Position numbers and translations under genes: made by a program
Notes under the pieces: model-generated
The model's database searches: none
What the model was told of the DNA's origin: nothing
What the model saw: the letters and a program-made list of their open reading frames with translations, nothing else
Source: CBDCFV01 sp965261795
GTDB taxonomy: Bacteria; Chloroflexota; Dehalococcoidia; Lucifugimonadales; UBA3495
Direction: 5' to 3'
Length of the DNA: 64,000 nucleotides
NCBI GenBank assembly: GCA_965261795.1
Contig: OZ253476.1
Span: 3,782,001 to 3,846,000, forward strand
Part shown: in pieces, positions 24,187 through 32,677 of the stretch
How the letters are laid out: every line of letters begins with the position of its first letter
Numbering within the stretch: position 1 is the stretch's first letter

Positions 24187-24939
24187 CTAGCCCTCCGATT
24201 GTCGGCGCCTCAACTCTTCCTCGAGTTGTCTTATCCTGGTCTGGGCAGCTTCCCGCTCGGCTCGCTCATCGCGCAGGGAGGACTCGGCCTGGCGGCGGGC
24301 GTCCCGCTCCTGGGACAGGTTCAGAAGGTAGCTTCCCGTGGCGGGGTCAAAGAATGTCAACCGGTCCTCGTTGGGGCACAGGTATAGTCCAAGGGCCGGG
24401 CTGAACCCTTTCAGCGCCCCGTCGGGTTCCGTGGTCAGTTCAACGGGGCGGTATTCGCCTTCGAGAAGAATCTCTCCGGGCAGCGGCTGCCCGTAGTGTT
24501 CCCCGCCGGTGGGGTCGAACCGCCAGTATTCCGGGATACCTATTTGGGCGTAGAGACGGCGCTTCCCGGCAACGTCGTACCTAGCCGTGGTGACTGACGC
24601 AACCTCGAGAACGAAATCCGGCAGCTTTCCCGCCTCCCAAGGCAGATATATCCGCCGCTCCCGGATGGCCCGGGCATCAACCCCGAATGCCAGGTACACG
24701 TCCGGGCCGACCCGGACGTTCAGGTTGTCGGGGTTGTAGCAGATGAAGGTGTTGCTGTCCAGAAATATGTCGGGACGGGGGCTGTTTATAGAGAACTGGT
24801 CAGCCAGGATGGACAGGATTTCAAACAAAACGGGATTCTGAATCATGCCGTCGGGCAGGGGTTCCGGTTCGTCGGGGTTGAATTCCAAGCTGTCATAGTC
24901 GATCACTGTCATCCGGTTATAGGTTAGCATCGTTGTCAT
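24187..24939 (-). CDS. Uma2-family (DUF820) PD-(D/E)xK nuclease-like protein 2, coiled-coil tail
   Basis: About 250 residues from ATG 24939. NLNVRVGPDVYLAFGVDARA, PDFVLEVASVTTARYDV and IGIPEYWRFDPTGGEHYG mark the Uma2 domain. The last 45 residues are a charged coiled coil (RDERAEREAAQTRIRQLEEE). It is similar along its length to the protein at 13114, so it is a dispersed duplicate. Role unknown in the family; nuclease activity is inferred from the fold. Confidence 0.88.
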   Translation of the reverse strand: MTTMLTYNRMTVIDYDSLEFNPDEPEPLPDGMIQNPVLFEILSILADQFSINSPRPDIFLDSNTFICYNPDNLNVRVGPDVYLAFGVDARAIRERRIYLPWEAGKLPDFVLEVASVTTARYDVAGKRRLYAQIGIPEYWRFDPTGGEHYGQPLPGEILLEGEYRPVELTTEPDGALKGFSPALGLYLCPNEDRLTFFDPATGSYLLNLSQERDARRQAESSLRDERAEREAAQTRIRQLEEELRRRQSEG

Positions 24940-25062
24940 AGCGGGCCTCTGGGCAACTTTCAGGGTTCGCAACACCATGGTACACATGCGGGCGTGACCG
25001 AGGCAAAAGGAGGAGGTCAGGAAAATCCGCAGGCCTTGCGCGGCGATGGAAAACCCGGGGCG

Positions 25063-25503
25063 TTACTCGAACTCCACCAGCGGGTCCTGGGCGCCGACGG
25101 AGTCCATGGGCTGCACGTGAATGGCGCGAACTGTGCCATCCTGAATGGCACGGATGCTCTGTTCCATCTTCATGGCTTCCACGATGCACACTTCGTCGCC
25201 GGCGGATACATGCTGACCGGGCCGCACCATGATAGCGATGACCCTGCCGGGCATGGGGCTGCGGAGGGTCTTATCGGAAGGATCACGGGAGGCGGCGTGG
25301 CGGTCCCGGGGCGGCGCGACGATTCGCGCTGCCCTCCGGCGTTCCCCGGCGGGCCGCGGAGGCGGGCGGTTGGGGAGGCCTTCCACCTCGACAGAGATGG
25401 TCTCGCCCTCGACGGTGACTTCCACTGGAGAGTAGGTAATGTCGCCGACTCTGACCGAGAACCATCGTTCACCGACCTTGATGCGCATGGGCATTAACGC
25501 CAT
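25063..25503 (-). CDS. Biotin carboxyl carrier-type protein
   Basis: A 146-residue protein. The C-terminal 70 residues form a biotinyl/lipoyl domain with the biotinylation motif EAMKME (Lys at about residue 111), preceded by SPMPGRVIAIMVRPGQHVSAGDEV. The N-terminal half is a short beta-rich segment followed by an Arg/Pro-rich linker. Such proteins carry carboxybiotin for acyl-CoA carboxylases or decarboxylases. It overlaps the small gene upstream by 10 bp and is coupled to it. Biotin carboxylase and carboxyltransferase genes are not in the window, so the complex is unknown. Confidence 0.88.
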   Translation of the reverse strand: MALMPMRIKVGERWFSVRVGDITYSPVEVTVEGETISVEVEGLPNRPPPRPAGERRRAARIVAPPRDRHAASRDPSDKTLRSPMPGRVIAIMVRPGQHVSAGDEVCIVEAMKMEQSIRAIQDGTVRAIHVQPMDSVGAQDPLVEFE

Positions 25504-25715
25504 CGGCGAGCTCCTTGGCCGGCCCCCTGAAGGCGGGAGAGGAGTTGTTCCCTACGCCCGTAGGAGCGCCACATATTGGGTTCCAAAACGGCAGCGGCGG
25601 GCGCGCCGGCCCTGTCCATTAACAATGCCATGGCCATGGCCACGGCGATGGCGGCGGCGGTCTCCCGGTCTGACCTGTCGTGTTCAGCGGTGTGTACTTG
25701 AAGAACGTCTGACAT
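25494..25715 (-). CDS. Small protein upstream of the biotin carrier, carboxylase-associated
   Basis: 73 residues from ATG 25715 (AGAAGGT upstream); an in-frame start at 25772 also exists. A helical segment RETAAAIAVAMAMALLMDRAG precedes MWRSYGRREQLLSR. This AxxAIAxAxA...WxxxGRxxxLxxR layout resembles the C-terminal part of small accessory subunits linked to biotin-dependent acyl-CoA carboxylases or decarboxylases. Its 10-bp overlap with the biotin carrier supports a shared complex. The family call is tentative. Confidence 0.6.
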   Translation of the reverse strand: MSDVLQVHTAEHDRSDRETAAAIAVAMAMALLMDRAGAPAAAVLEPNMWRSYGRREQLLSRLQGAGQGARRWR

Positions 25716-25846
25716 CACCTTCTCAACCTCTTCAACACTGGTCCGATTCAACACTGGTCCGATGATGAGCATTCAGTTTAACCCAACCAATGCATTGCTA
25801 TGCAACACATTCTTAAACATAATACTGGGGAAAATCCAATGCCCCT

Positions 25847-26614
25847 TCAGTCCGGTCCCCGCATCCCGACCTGCTGCAAGACCGACTGGGACATAATCCG
25901 CTTGTCCAGCCAGTACTCAACCGTAAATCCCAGCAGCGTTTTCAGTTCCTGCGCCAAGGCGTCATCTACTTGAAGCGCCGGCAACCGGAGCAGCGGGGTG
26001 CGGTCCAACAGGCGCAGCACCTTGAGGGCCCGGAGAGTGAGCGCACGGATGTTGGCGCCGGCGGGGCGGCATTCCAAGCACAGAACGCCGCCCAAGTCTA
26101 TGCTGAAACGGTGGCGGTCAGGGACCAAGTCTTCGCCGCACTCCACGCAACGGTACAACTCCGGCATAAAGCCCGATGTCCGCAGAAGCCCCAGTTCAAA
26201 GGACCGCAGGACCAATTCAGGGTTGGGGTCTTGAGCGATGCGCCCCAGCGTTGTCAGGGCTAAGCCGTAGAGGGGAAGGTTCTGGTGAGCCTCCGAGGCG
26301 AAGCCGTCCACCAACTCGGCGACATAGAAGCCCCGTGCAATGGTCTGGAGGTCGTTCCTGACAGCGGGGAAGCTGTCGATGACTTGGGCTTGGGCCACGT
26401 AGTCCAAGTCACGTCCCCGGTTCATGGCCAGCCGGACGTGGGTGAGCGGTTCCAAGTGCCCAACGAGCTTGCTGTTGGAGCGGCGGGCGCCCTTGGCAAC
26501 GGCCCGGAGCTTGCCTTGTTCTTTGCTCAAGAGCGTCACAAGGAGATCGGCCTCGCCAAAGGGGGCCTGTTTCAGGGTCAGGGCCTCGCAGTGGTAGGTA
26601 CGCGGCGGCGCCAT
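25847..26614 (-). CDS. recO: DNA repair protein RecO
   Basis: A 255-residue protein. The N-terminal OB fold is YHCEALTLKQAPFGEADLLVTLLSKEQGKLRAVAKGARR. The helical domain contains a zinc-type cluster YRCVECGEDL ... GVLCLECRP. RecO loads RecA onto SSB-coated DNA together with RecR in the RecFOR pathway. It lies 2 bp after recR on the same strand, so the partners are likely co-transcribed. Length is normal. Confidence 0.95.
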   Translation of the reverse strand: MAPPRTYHCEALTLKQAPFGEADLLVTLLSKEQGKLRAVAKGARRSNSKLVGHLEPLTHVRLAMNRGRDLDYVAQAQVIDSFPAVRNDLQTIARGFYVAELVDGFASEAHQNLPLYGLALTTLGRIAQDPNPELVLRSFELGLLRTSGFMPELYRCVECGEDLVPDRHRFSIDLGGVLCLECRPAGANIRALTLRALKVLRLLDRTPLLRLPALQVDDALAQELKTLLGFTVEYWLDKRIMSQSVLQQVGMRGPD

Positions 26615-26616
26615 CG

Positions 26617-27231
26617 CTACAGTTCCTGGCGTCCTTGAAACGCCCTGCTGAGAGTCAGTTCGTCAGTGTATTCCAAGGAGCCGCCCACCGGCAAGCCTCG
26701 GGCCAAGTGGGTGATCTTAACCTCTTGTCCAGCCAGGCCGCGGCGGATGTACATGGCGGTGGCCTCTCCTTCCAGCGTCGGGTTGGTGGCGATGACCAAC
26801 TCTTTCACCAGTCCGCCGGAAACGCGATCGAATAATTCCTTGAGCTTGAGTTGGTCCGGGCCTATACCGTTGAGAGGAGAGATGACACCGTGGAGAACAT
26901 GGTACAGGCCCTGGTAACAGTGGGTGCGCTCCAACGCCACTACGTCCAACGGGTCTTCCACCACGCACATCTGCTCCCGGTTACGCTGGGGACCGGTGCA
27001 GATGGCACACAGCGGTGTGTCGGTCAGGTTCTGGCAATCTTCGCAGAAGAGAACGTTGCGTTTGACCGAGTTAATCGCGTCGGCCAAGGCGAAGGCCTCC
27101 TCATCAGAGAGCCGTATCAGGTAGTAGGCCAGGCGTTGGGCACTTTTGGGCCCAATACCAGGGAGTTTATGCAACTCCCGGATTAACCTGGACAAGGAAG
27201 GCGATGCCGCTGGGATTGGATCGGTACTCAT
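26617..27231 (-). CDS. recR: Recombination protein RecR
   Basis: A 204-residue protein. N-terminal helix-hairpin-helix LIRELHKLPGIGPKSAQRLAYYLI, C4 zinc finger CEDCQNLTDTPLCAIC, Toprim domain with VVEDPLDVVALE, and C-terminal THLARGLPVGGSLEYTDELTL. RecR forms a ring clamp and works with RecO in gap repair. It sits between ybaB and recO in the common dnaX-ybaB-recR order. Confidence 0.97.
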   Translation of the reverse strand: MSTDPIPAASPSLSRLIRELHKLPGIGPKSAQRLAYYLIRLSDEEAFALADAINSVKRNVLFCEDCQNLTDTPLCAICTGPQRNREQMCVVEDPLDVVALERTHCYQGLYHVLHGVISPLNGIGPDQLKLKELFDRVSGGLVKELVIATNPTLEGEATAMYIRRGLAGQEVKITHLARGLPVGGSLEYTDELTLSRAFQGRQEL

Positions 27232-27295
27232 TATGCCATCCGGAGAGGTTTATGATGCCATCCGGCGGGGTTCGTGAGTCCGCGCCTGTTATCCG

Positions 27296-27595
27296 TCATC
27301 GGAGGCCGGGAATATTCAAGCCGCCGGTGATGGCGCCCATTTTCTGGGCGGTCAGTTCCTGGATCTTGGCGAAAGCGTCGTTGACCGCCGCCGCCACCAG
27401 GTCCTGGAGGAGATCAATGTCTTCAGCCGCTTCCGGGTCGATGGTGACCGACTCGACGGTCTGTTTGCCGGACATGACCACCTTGATGACACCGCCGCCG
27501 GCGGTGCCCTCGACGGTGAGGGTTTCCAACTCCTCCTGCACCTTCTGTATCTGGGCTTGCAGGCGTTGGGCCTGCCGCATCATGTTCCGGTTCAT
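27296..27595 (-). CDS. YbaB/EbfC nucleoid-associated protein
   Basis: A 99-residue protein. MNRNMMRQAQRLQAQIQKVQEELETLTVEGTAGGGVIKVVMSG is the typical tweezers-shaped dimer fold with an N-terminal helix pair, and DLLQDLVAAAVNDAF ends it. Family members bind DNA and are encoded between dnaX and recR in most bacteria, as here. It overlaps the dnaX stop by 4 bp. Confidence 0.95.
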   Translation of the reverse strand: MNRNMMRQAQRLQAQIQKVQEELETLTVEGTAGGGVIKVVMSGKQTVESVTIDPEAAEDIDLLQDLVAAAVNDAFAKIQELTAQKMGAITGGLNIPGLR

Positions 27596-29280
27596 TCCGG
27601 GACCTCCTCAATGATTCTGGCGCCCATTCCCAAGGCAATCCTGACCAATGGGCTATTCTGGGCTGCGCCTGCGCCGCCGTCTCGTTTTTCGTCCAAAAGG
27701 GTCAGCTTCAGGTCATAAGCACTGCCGAGGTGCTGGTTCACCACGTCCTGCACTTGGCGTTTCCCTTCCGGGTATTCCATCTCCTCTTGCATCCGCTCCA
27801 TGTGGGCGCGGTGGGTAAACGCCAGCACCAAGGTGTCGCCCTCTACGGCGATGGCATCGGCCCGGCAATCGCGCAGCAGCGCACCAAGGTTATATTTCCG
27901 GCCCTTGTGGCGGCCCAAAGCCTTTACGGTAGCCGACCAACGGCCCGCCAAGCTGTTGTCGTCCGCCGCGGGAGGCCGGCTTGCTGCGGGGGCAGGCGTG
28001 GAGTCGGTCCGTGGCGGTTGAGGCCGGCTTGTCGCGGCAGCCGCCTGCGACGGAGGCGGAGCCTGAGCTTGGGGAGCGCGCGCGGCGGGCCGCTGCTGCG
28101 CCGGGGGGCGGTCGGCGACGGCCCCCGAACGTACCGGAGGGGCGTCGATCTCACGTTGCGGGCGGGCCTGTTCACCGGCGCCATTGAGCGCCGGGTCCTC
28201 GTAGCCGCAGATTTCCACTGCCGCCACTTCCAATGGCAAGGTGGAGGGAGCGTCGTGACGCATGTTGACGCCCCCCCATAGTTTCAACGCCCTGACGATG
28301 CGCCCGCCCTGCACTTGGGCCGTCAATTCCCGGATGCGGGACAACGTTTGCTCGGCCAAGTCCAACGAGCCGGCAGAGTCGCCTTGACGCCACTGCACCA
28401 GCATAGCGGCACGCAGCAACTCCAGGGTCTGGCGGTGAAGCTGCCGGGAGTCCACGCCGTCCCAAGCCGCTTGATTGATTGCGCCCAAGGCGTCGGCGGT
28501 GTTGCCGGTGAGCAGGTAGGAAACCAACTCCAACTCGCGTTCGCCGTGGCCCAATCCAAGCAGTTCCTCCACTTGGCGGACGCTGATGCCGTCGGCGTAG
28601 GACACCGCGAGTTGTTCCAGAAGGTTTTCCGCATCCCGAAGGCTGCCCCCGGCATAGCGGGACACCAAGCGCAGGGCGTCAGGGTCTACGGCCACTCCTT
28701 CCGTCCGGGTGATTTCCTCCAAACGGGTGTTAATCAGATCGGAGGAAATGCGGCGGAAGTCGAACCGCTGGCAACGGGAGATAATCGTCGGGAGAATCTT
28801 GTGGGCCTCGGTAGTGCAAAGGATGAAAATGACATGGCCGGGCGGCTCTTCCAAGGTCTTCAGGAAGGCGTTGGAGGCCGCGTCGGTGAGCATGTGGGCT
28901 TCGTCGATGATGTAGACCTTGCGGCGGCCCTGGACGGGAGAAAAGTTGACCTTTTCCCGTATATCCCGAATCTCGTCGATTCCGCGGTTGCTGGCGGCGT
29001 CGAGTTCGATGATGTCCATGAACCGGCCTTCGTTAATCGACTGGCAAATGAGGCAGGCGTTGCAGGCGTCGCCGTCCTGAAGATCGAGGCAGTTGACCAC
29101 CTTGGCCAGGATACGGGCGCTTGTAGTTTTGCCGCTGCCGCGGGGGCCGCAGAACAGGTAAGAATGAGAGACACGCCCCTGCTTGGCAGACTGGCGCAAA
29201 GTAGTAGAGACGTGCTCCTGGCCTACCAACTGGCTGAAGCAGGAGGGGCGCCATTTCTGGTAGTACACTTGGGTCGTCAT
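27592..29280 (-). CDS. dnaX: DNA polymerase III gamma/tau subunit
   Basis: A 562-residue clamp-loader ATPase. YQKWRPSCFSQLVGQEHVSTTLRQS opens it, Walker A is GPRGSGKTT, the C4 zinc module is CLDLQDGDACNACLIC, Walker B is IIDEAHMLT, and EEPPGHVIFILCTTEAHKILPTIISRCQRF follows. The third domain and a proline/alanine/glutamine-rich linker (about residues 380-440) lead to a C-terminal tau-like domain. It assembles with delta and delta-prime to load the beta clamp. It overlaps ybeY at the start and ybaB at the end by 4 bp each. Confidence 0.96.
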   Translation of the reverse strand: MTTQVYYQKWRPSCFSQLVGQEHVSTTLRQSAKQGRVSHSYLFCGPRGSGKTTSARILAKVVNCLDLQDGDACNACLICQSINEGRFMDIIELDAASNRGIDEIRDIREKVNFSPVQGRRKVYIIDEAHMLTDAASNAFLKTLEEPPGHVIFILCTTEAHKILPTIISRCQRFDFRRISSDLINTRLEEITRTEGVAVDPDALRLVSRYAGGSLRDAENLLEQLAVSYADGISVRQVEELLGLGHGERELELVSYLLTGNTADALGAINQAAWDGVDSRQLHRQTLELLRAAMLVQWRQGDSAGSLDLAEQTLSRIRELTAQVQGGRIVRALKLWGGVNMRHDAPSTLPLEVAAVEICGYEDPALNGAGEQARPQREIDAPPVRSGAVADRPPAQQRPAARAPQAQAPPPSQAAAATSRPQPPRTDSTPAPAASRPPAADDNSLAGRWSATVKALGRHKGRKYNLGALLRDCRADAIAVEGDTLVLAFTHRAHMERMQEEMEYPEGKRQVQDVVNQHLGSAYDLKLTLLDEKRDGGAGAAQNSPLVRIALGMGARIIEEVPE

Positions 29281-29858
29281 TGGCCCTGGGCCTCACGAAC
29301 TCCACCGGATGGCATGAAGTGAGTTACAGACGCCAAGGCGGCCCGCTCTTTGCTTTGCATCCGTTCCAGGTCCTCGGTCTCCAAGTGGTCGTACCCCACC
29401 AAGTGGAGTACGCCGTGGACTATGAGGAGGGCCAACTCGCGCTCCAGCGGAACGTTCCGCTCAACAGCCTGCCGCTGGGTTTGAGGAAAGGATATTATTA
29501 CTTCTCCAAGAGGAGGCGGCTCTTCCAACGGCAGAATAAAGCCCGACATGGCTGTGTCCGCGTGGTCTTGCATCGGGAAGCCGTTTTCTTCATCCTCCCC
29601 GCCCCAATGCCCGGAGTGTTCCGCGGAAAATGAGAGCACGTCCGTCACTTCATCCAGCCCGCGGAACCGCCTGTTCAAGTCCCGCACGGTTTCGTCGCCG
29701 GTAATCACCAAGCCGACTTGGGCGGGTCCGCCTTCAGGGAGCGCCTCGCCAAGGCCGGCTTCCATCACCATACGCAGCCATTCTTCGGACAACCGGGCCC
29801 TGAAAGGCTCGTCGATCGAAACGTCTATTTCCCCAAGCAGTTGCGGGTGATAAGTCAT
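29277..29858 (-). CDS. ybeY: Endoribonuclease YbeY (16S rRNA maturation)
   Basis: The catalytic metal motif HGVLHLVGYDH (three His) identifies the family, preceded by LGEVIISFPQTQRQA and DEVTDVLSFSAE. YbeY acts in 16S rRNA 3' end maturation and ribosome quality control. The frame is open to 30035. I prefer ATG 29858 (MTYHPQLLGEID), about 194 residues, with AAGGG upstream; 29897 is an alternative. An acidic insert near HWGGEDEENGF lengthens the middle loop. The stop overlaps the dnaX start by 4 bp, so both are coupled. Confidence 0.92.
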   Translation of the reverse strand: MTYHPQLLGEIDVSIDEPFRARLSEEWLRMVMEAGLGEALPEGGPAQVGLVITGDETVRDLNRRFRGLDEVTDVLSFSAEHSGHWGGEDEENGFPMQDHADTAMSGFILPLEEPPPLGEVIISFPQTQRQAVERNVPLERELALLIVHGVLHLVGYDHLETEDLERMQSKERAALASVTHFMPSGGVREAQGQ

Positions 29859-30245
29859 CCGGGACCCTTCGGGGGAGACTGCCGCACTTGCCGACATTAA
29901 CGGGACTTGAGTCAGACCAAGTGTGGGCCAATGATAGCATTGGGCGGGTAGAGCATCAACGGGTGGTGGCGCGGGTCGGGGTGTTTTCGTCAACTTATTG
30001 ATGGAAACCGAGGTTACGTCCGAATCACTTCTCAAGGCATCGTTTACGGATTACACGGGGAGCAGTTTTTGAAAGCCTGTCATGCTACGGAGGCGCACTA
30101 CCTAAGATAGAATAAAGAGGAGTGCAAAACTCCGCCGAGTAGTGTCAGATCGATGTTGACACTCCCACACCCTGGCGGTATGGTGGCGCTGCCAAAGTCC
30201 ACAGGGTCCTAAGATTCCAAATGAATACGAGTTGCCCAATTTGCA
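29859..30245. other. Intergenic stretch between ybeY and the methylase
   Basis: About 390 bases between divergent genes. It should contain both promoters. I see no gene and no repeat of the families found elsewhere. AT content rises near 30050-30130. Confidence 0.6.
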
Positions 30246-31514
30246 GTGCCGCGAGATCCACGCTCTATGCTCATAGACGACACGTTTGCCACGACTTTCT
30301 TAGACCAAGAGTCTGTCTCTCAGAGTAGTTTGGATATCGTCAATCGTGTACGTACCAACCTGCTTCCGTGGGCAGGTCAGTTTTCGCCACAGTTGGTTGA
30401 AGAGTTGTTGACAGCCTACGGCCAGCGGGCAGAGACCATCATGGATCCTTTCGTGGGAAGCGGGACGTCTCTTGTAGAGGCAGCTCGACTAGGCAAATCC
30501 ACACTGGGGAGCGACATCAACCCCGCAGCAGCCATCCTCTCGCGAGTGTACCAGCTAATCAACCTGAATATGGGTGATAGAGAAGCAGCCCTACGCTTAT
30601 TGTCCGACCGTCTGTCCCAAGTTGTCGCATCGCCTCATGGTGCCCTACCCTCTGAGCACGATGCAGTAGTGTGTAGTCAAGCCGCGCAGGAATATAACCT
30701 CGTAAGGTTATGCAGCGATTCTGACCCTGGTGTAGACCGCATTCTGACTGAGGCCCTCGTCGTACTTTGTGACTTTTATCGCGAAGGATTGAATTCAGAT
30801 CGCATCTATAAGACGTGGAATCGCCTTGCCAAGACGGTTCGTTCATTGCCTGAGTCAGATCAAACCATCGCGGTGCACCAAGCAGATGCGAGAGCTTTAC
30901 CGACAATAACTGATTCGGTAGATTTGGTGTTGACATCCCCACCGTACATAAACGTCCACAACTACCACCAAAAGTTCCGCCGCTCCGTCGAAGCTCTAGG
31001 TTGGAATGTGTTGACAATCGCCTCTTCGGAAATTGGGTCGAACCGCCAAAACAGAGGAAACCGATTCCTTACGGTTATTCAATACGCGCTGGATATGGTG
31101 CTTGCGCTACGAGAAATGGCGCGGGTTGCAAGACCCGGGAGTCGTTTAATTCTTGTAGTTGGACGAGAGTCCTCAGTACGGAGGATTCCGTTCTTCAATG
31201 GCAAGCTGGTCGCAGAACTGGCGGTGAACGGCGTAGGACTGAAAAGCGAACGTCGCCAAGAAAGGCAGTTCATCAATCGATACGGCAGCAAAATCCGTGA
31301 AGACATTCTACATTTTCGGACGTACTTGGATCTCCATGACGAAGGTTATTGCTTGACGGCGGCTCGCACCATCGCAGGTCAAACTCTCTCTACAACTCGC
31401 CAGTTGACCGACCGTGAGACTCGCCAAGGCATTGATGACGCTTTGGAGAGGATTGACCTAGTACAGCCGTCTCCTCTACCTAACGAGAAGTGCTTTTCTC
31501 AGGTATTCGCATGA
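30246..31514 (+). CDS. DNA methyltransferase of a Bpu10I-type restriction-modification system
   Basis: A 422-residue amino-methyltransferase. Motif I-like DPFVGSGTSLVEAARLGKSTLGSDINP lies near residue 68, and the catalytic motif IV TSPPYINVHNYH near 227. The TSPPY form fits N4-cytosine or N6-adenine methylation. Start is GTG 30246, or ATG 30267 (MLIDDTF). The endonuclease gene starts in a 4-bp overlap (ATGA) with its stop. Base composition is lower in GC than in neighbouring metabolic genes. It should protect host DNA; with the partner frameshifted it may act as an orphan methylase. Confidence 0.9.
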   Translation: MPRDPRSMLIDDTFATTFLDQESVSQSSLDIVNRVRTNLLPWAGQFSPQLVEELLTAYGQRAETIMDPFVGSGTSLVEAARLGKSTLGSDINPAAAILSRVYQLINLNMGDREAALRLLSDRLSQVVASPHGALPSEHDAVVCSQAAQEYNLVRLCSDSDPGVDRILTEALVVLCDFYREGLNSDRIYKTWNRLAKTVRSLPESDQTIAVHQADARALPTITDSVDLVLTSPPYINVHNYHQKFRRSVEALGWNVLTIASSEIGSNRQNRGNRFLTVIQYALDMVLALREMARVARPGSRLILVVGRESSVRRIPFFNGKLVAELAVNGVGLKSERRQERQFINRYGSKIREDILHFRTYLDLHDEGYCLTAARTIAGQTLSTTRQLTDRETRQGIDDALERIDLVQPSPLPNEKCFSQVFA

Positions 31515-32432
31515 CTACTACTCCCCCAACACCACATGCAGACAAGCTCTATGCTATCTTACAGAACGACAAGTTACCCGCGGTAGATAAGCCGCGAGTT
31601 AATAAAGCCCTTAAGAAGTACCGAGATTGGGTTTAAAGAGATCAATGGAATCAAAGGCGAAGGGGACAGTATCGTCGAACCCTTAGTGGCTTCTCTCAAT
31701 AGCTACCGGAAATGGGTCGACCTCGAATTAGTATTCGACAGCAAAGCGGACTTCCTGCACCGGCAAAGAGGGCAACTGAAACTGGACAACTCCGTACTTG
31801 AAGAATTCCTTCCTGTCCTTATCAGGCGTAGATTTCCTGACTTGATCGGTACTGCTGGTTTAACTGTCGGACCCACCAATGCATTTTCCCAATTGAGTTT
31901 CAACTCTGACCTCTTGAGTCGTACAAGCGGTGGCGGGATGACCATCCGGTCAAAAGACCAAGATTTCGCGCTAGCGCTCCCTCTGTTTCTCAAGGCATCC
32001 CATAACCAAGACTTCAGTGATTCCCAAGTATCAAGAACCAACCTTGCCTACTTGGCCGTAGAAATCAAAACCAATCTTGACAAGACAATGTTCCAAGAGG
32101 CCAGTGCGACTGCCTACGACCTAAAACTGGCCTTGCCGAGTTCGCGCTATTTCCTCATGTGCGAATGGCTGGACATGACACTAATTAGCACTGCCCTAAC
32201 CGCCATTGAGGAAGTGTTCGCACTGCGGAAAGCAAAACGCATGCCAGCTAACGTGCGCAGAAAATTTGGTTTATCTAGTGGGAGGAAACAGAATCGGAGT
32301 ACGTTCGTGAAGCATCTGGATGACCATCCTTTTGCCCCGGAGACATTCAGACGGTTCCTGACGCACATAGAGCGGCTCTTAGAGAGCGAAAACGGTAGCG
32401 AACAACAGGTGCTCGAACGGGGTTGGTTCTGA
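31511..32432 (+). pseudogene. Bpu10I-family restriction endonuclease, frameshifted
   Basis: ATG 31511 opens a frame coding MTTTPPTPHADKLYAILQND...LKKYRDWV and stops at TAA 31634-31636. A shift of one base near 31634 gives EINGIKGEGDSIVEPLVASL and joins the long frame to 32432. That part carries FDSKADFLHRQRGQLKLDNS, EEFLPVLIRRRF and the catalytic-type AVEIKTNLDKTMFQEASATA (ExK), which I recognise as Bpu10I-family features. Two reading frames of one protein are thus clear. The large frame may still be translated from an internal start, but would lack about 45-55 N-terminal residues. Mutation or sequence error cannot be separated here. Confidence 0.8.
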
Positions 32433-32677
32433 TACTCACTTTATACCTCACTGCTCTTCCCCACAGACCCTGGCAGGCTGTTTGGGTAGGCTTGTATATA
32501 GCTCCCTAAATTTAAGCCTTTGTGTCAAGAAAACAGAAGCACGGCTATGTCTGGCACCAATCCCTTAGGCGGGACGACGTTATCCAGCCACTCCGTGCTT
32601 ACGTGAGTCAATGTATCAGACACCGCCCTTGCTGTCAACAAATTGTCGCTGCGGTCAACGTCCGTCCACAGTTCCTC

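Noticed and set aside
28315..29322. A 335-codon plus-strand frame in the dnaX region.
   Set aside because: Antisense of dnaX, which is certain from its motifs.
29859..30035. N-terminal extension of YbeY up to 30035.
   Set aside because: The added Pro/Thr-rich residues are not part of the family and lack a ribosome site; starts at 29858 or 29897 fit better.
31626..31640. Programmed frameshifting in the Bpu10I-like gene (GTT TAA A).
   Set aside because: The site lacks a convincing slippery heptamer in the right phase, an upstream ribosome-like stimulator or a strong hairpin. A mutation is simpler.
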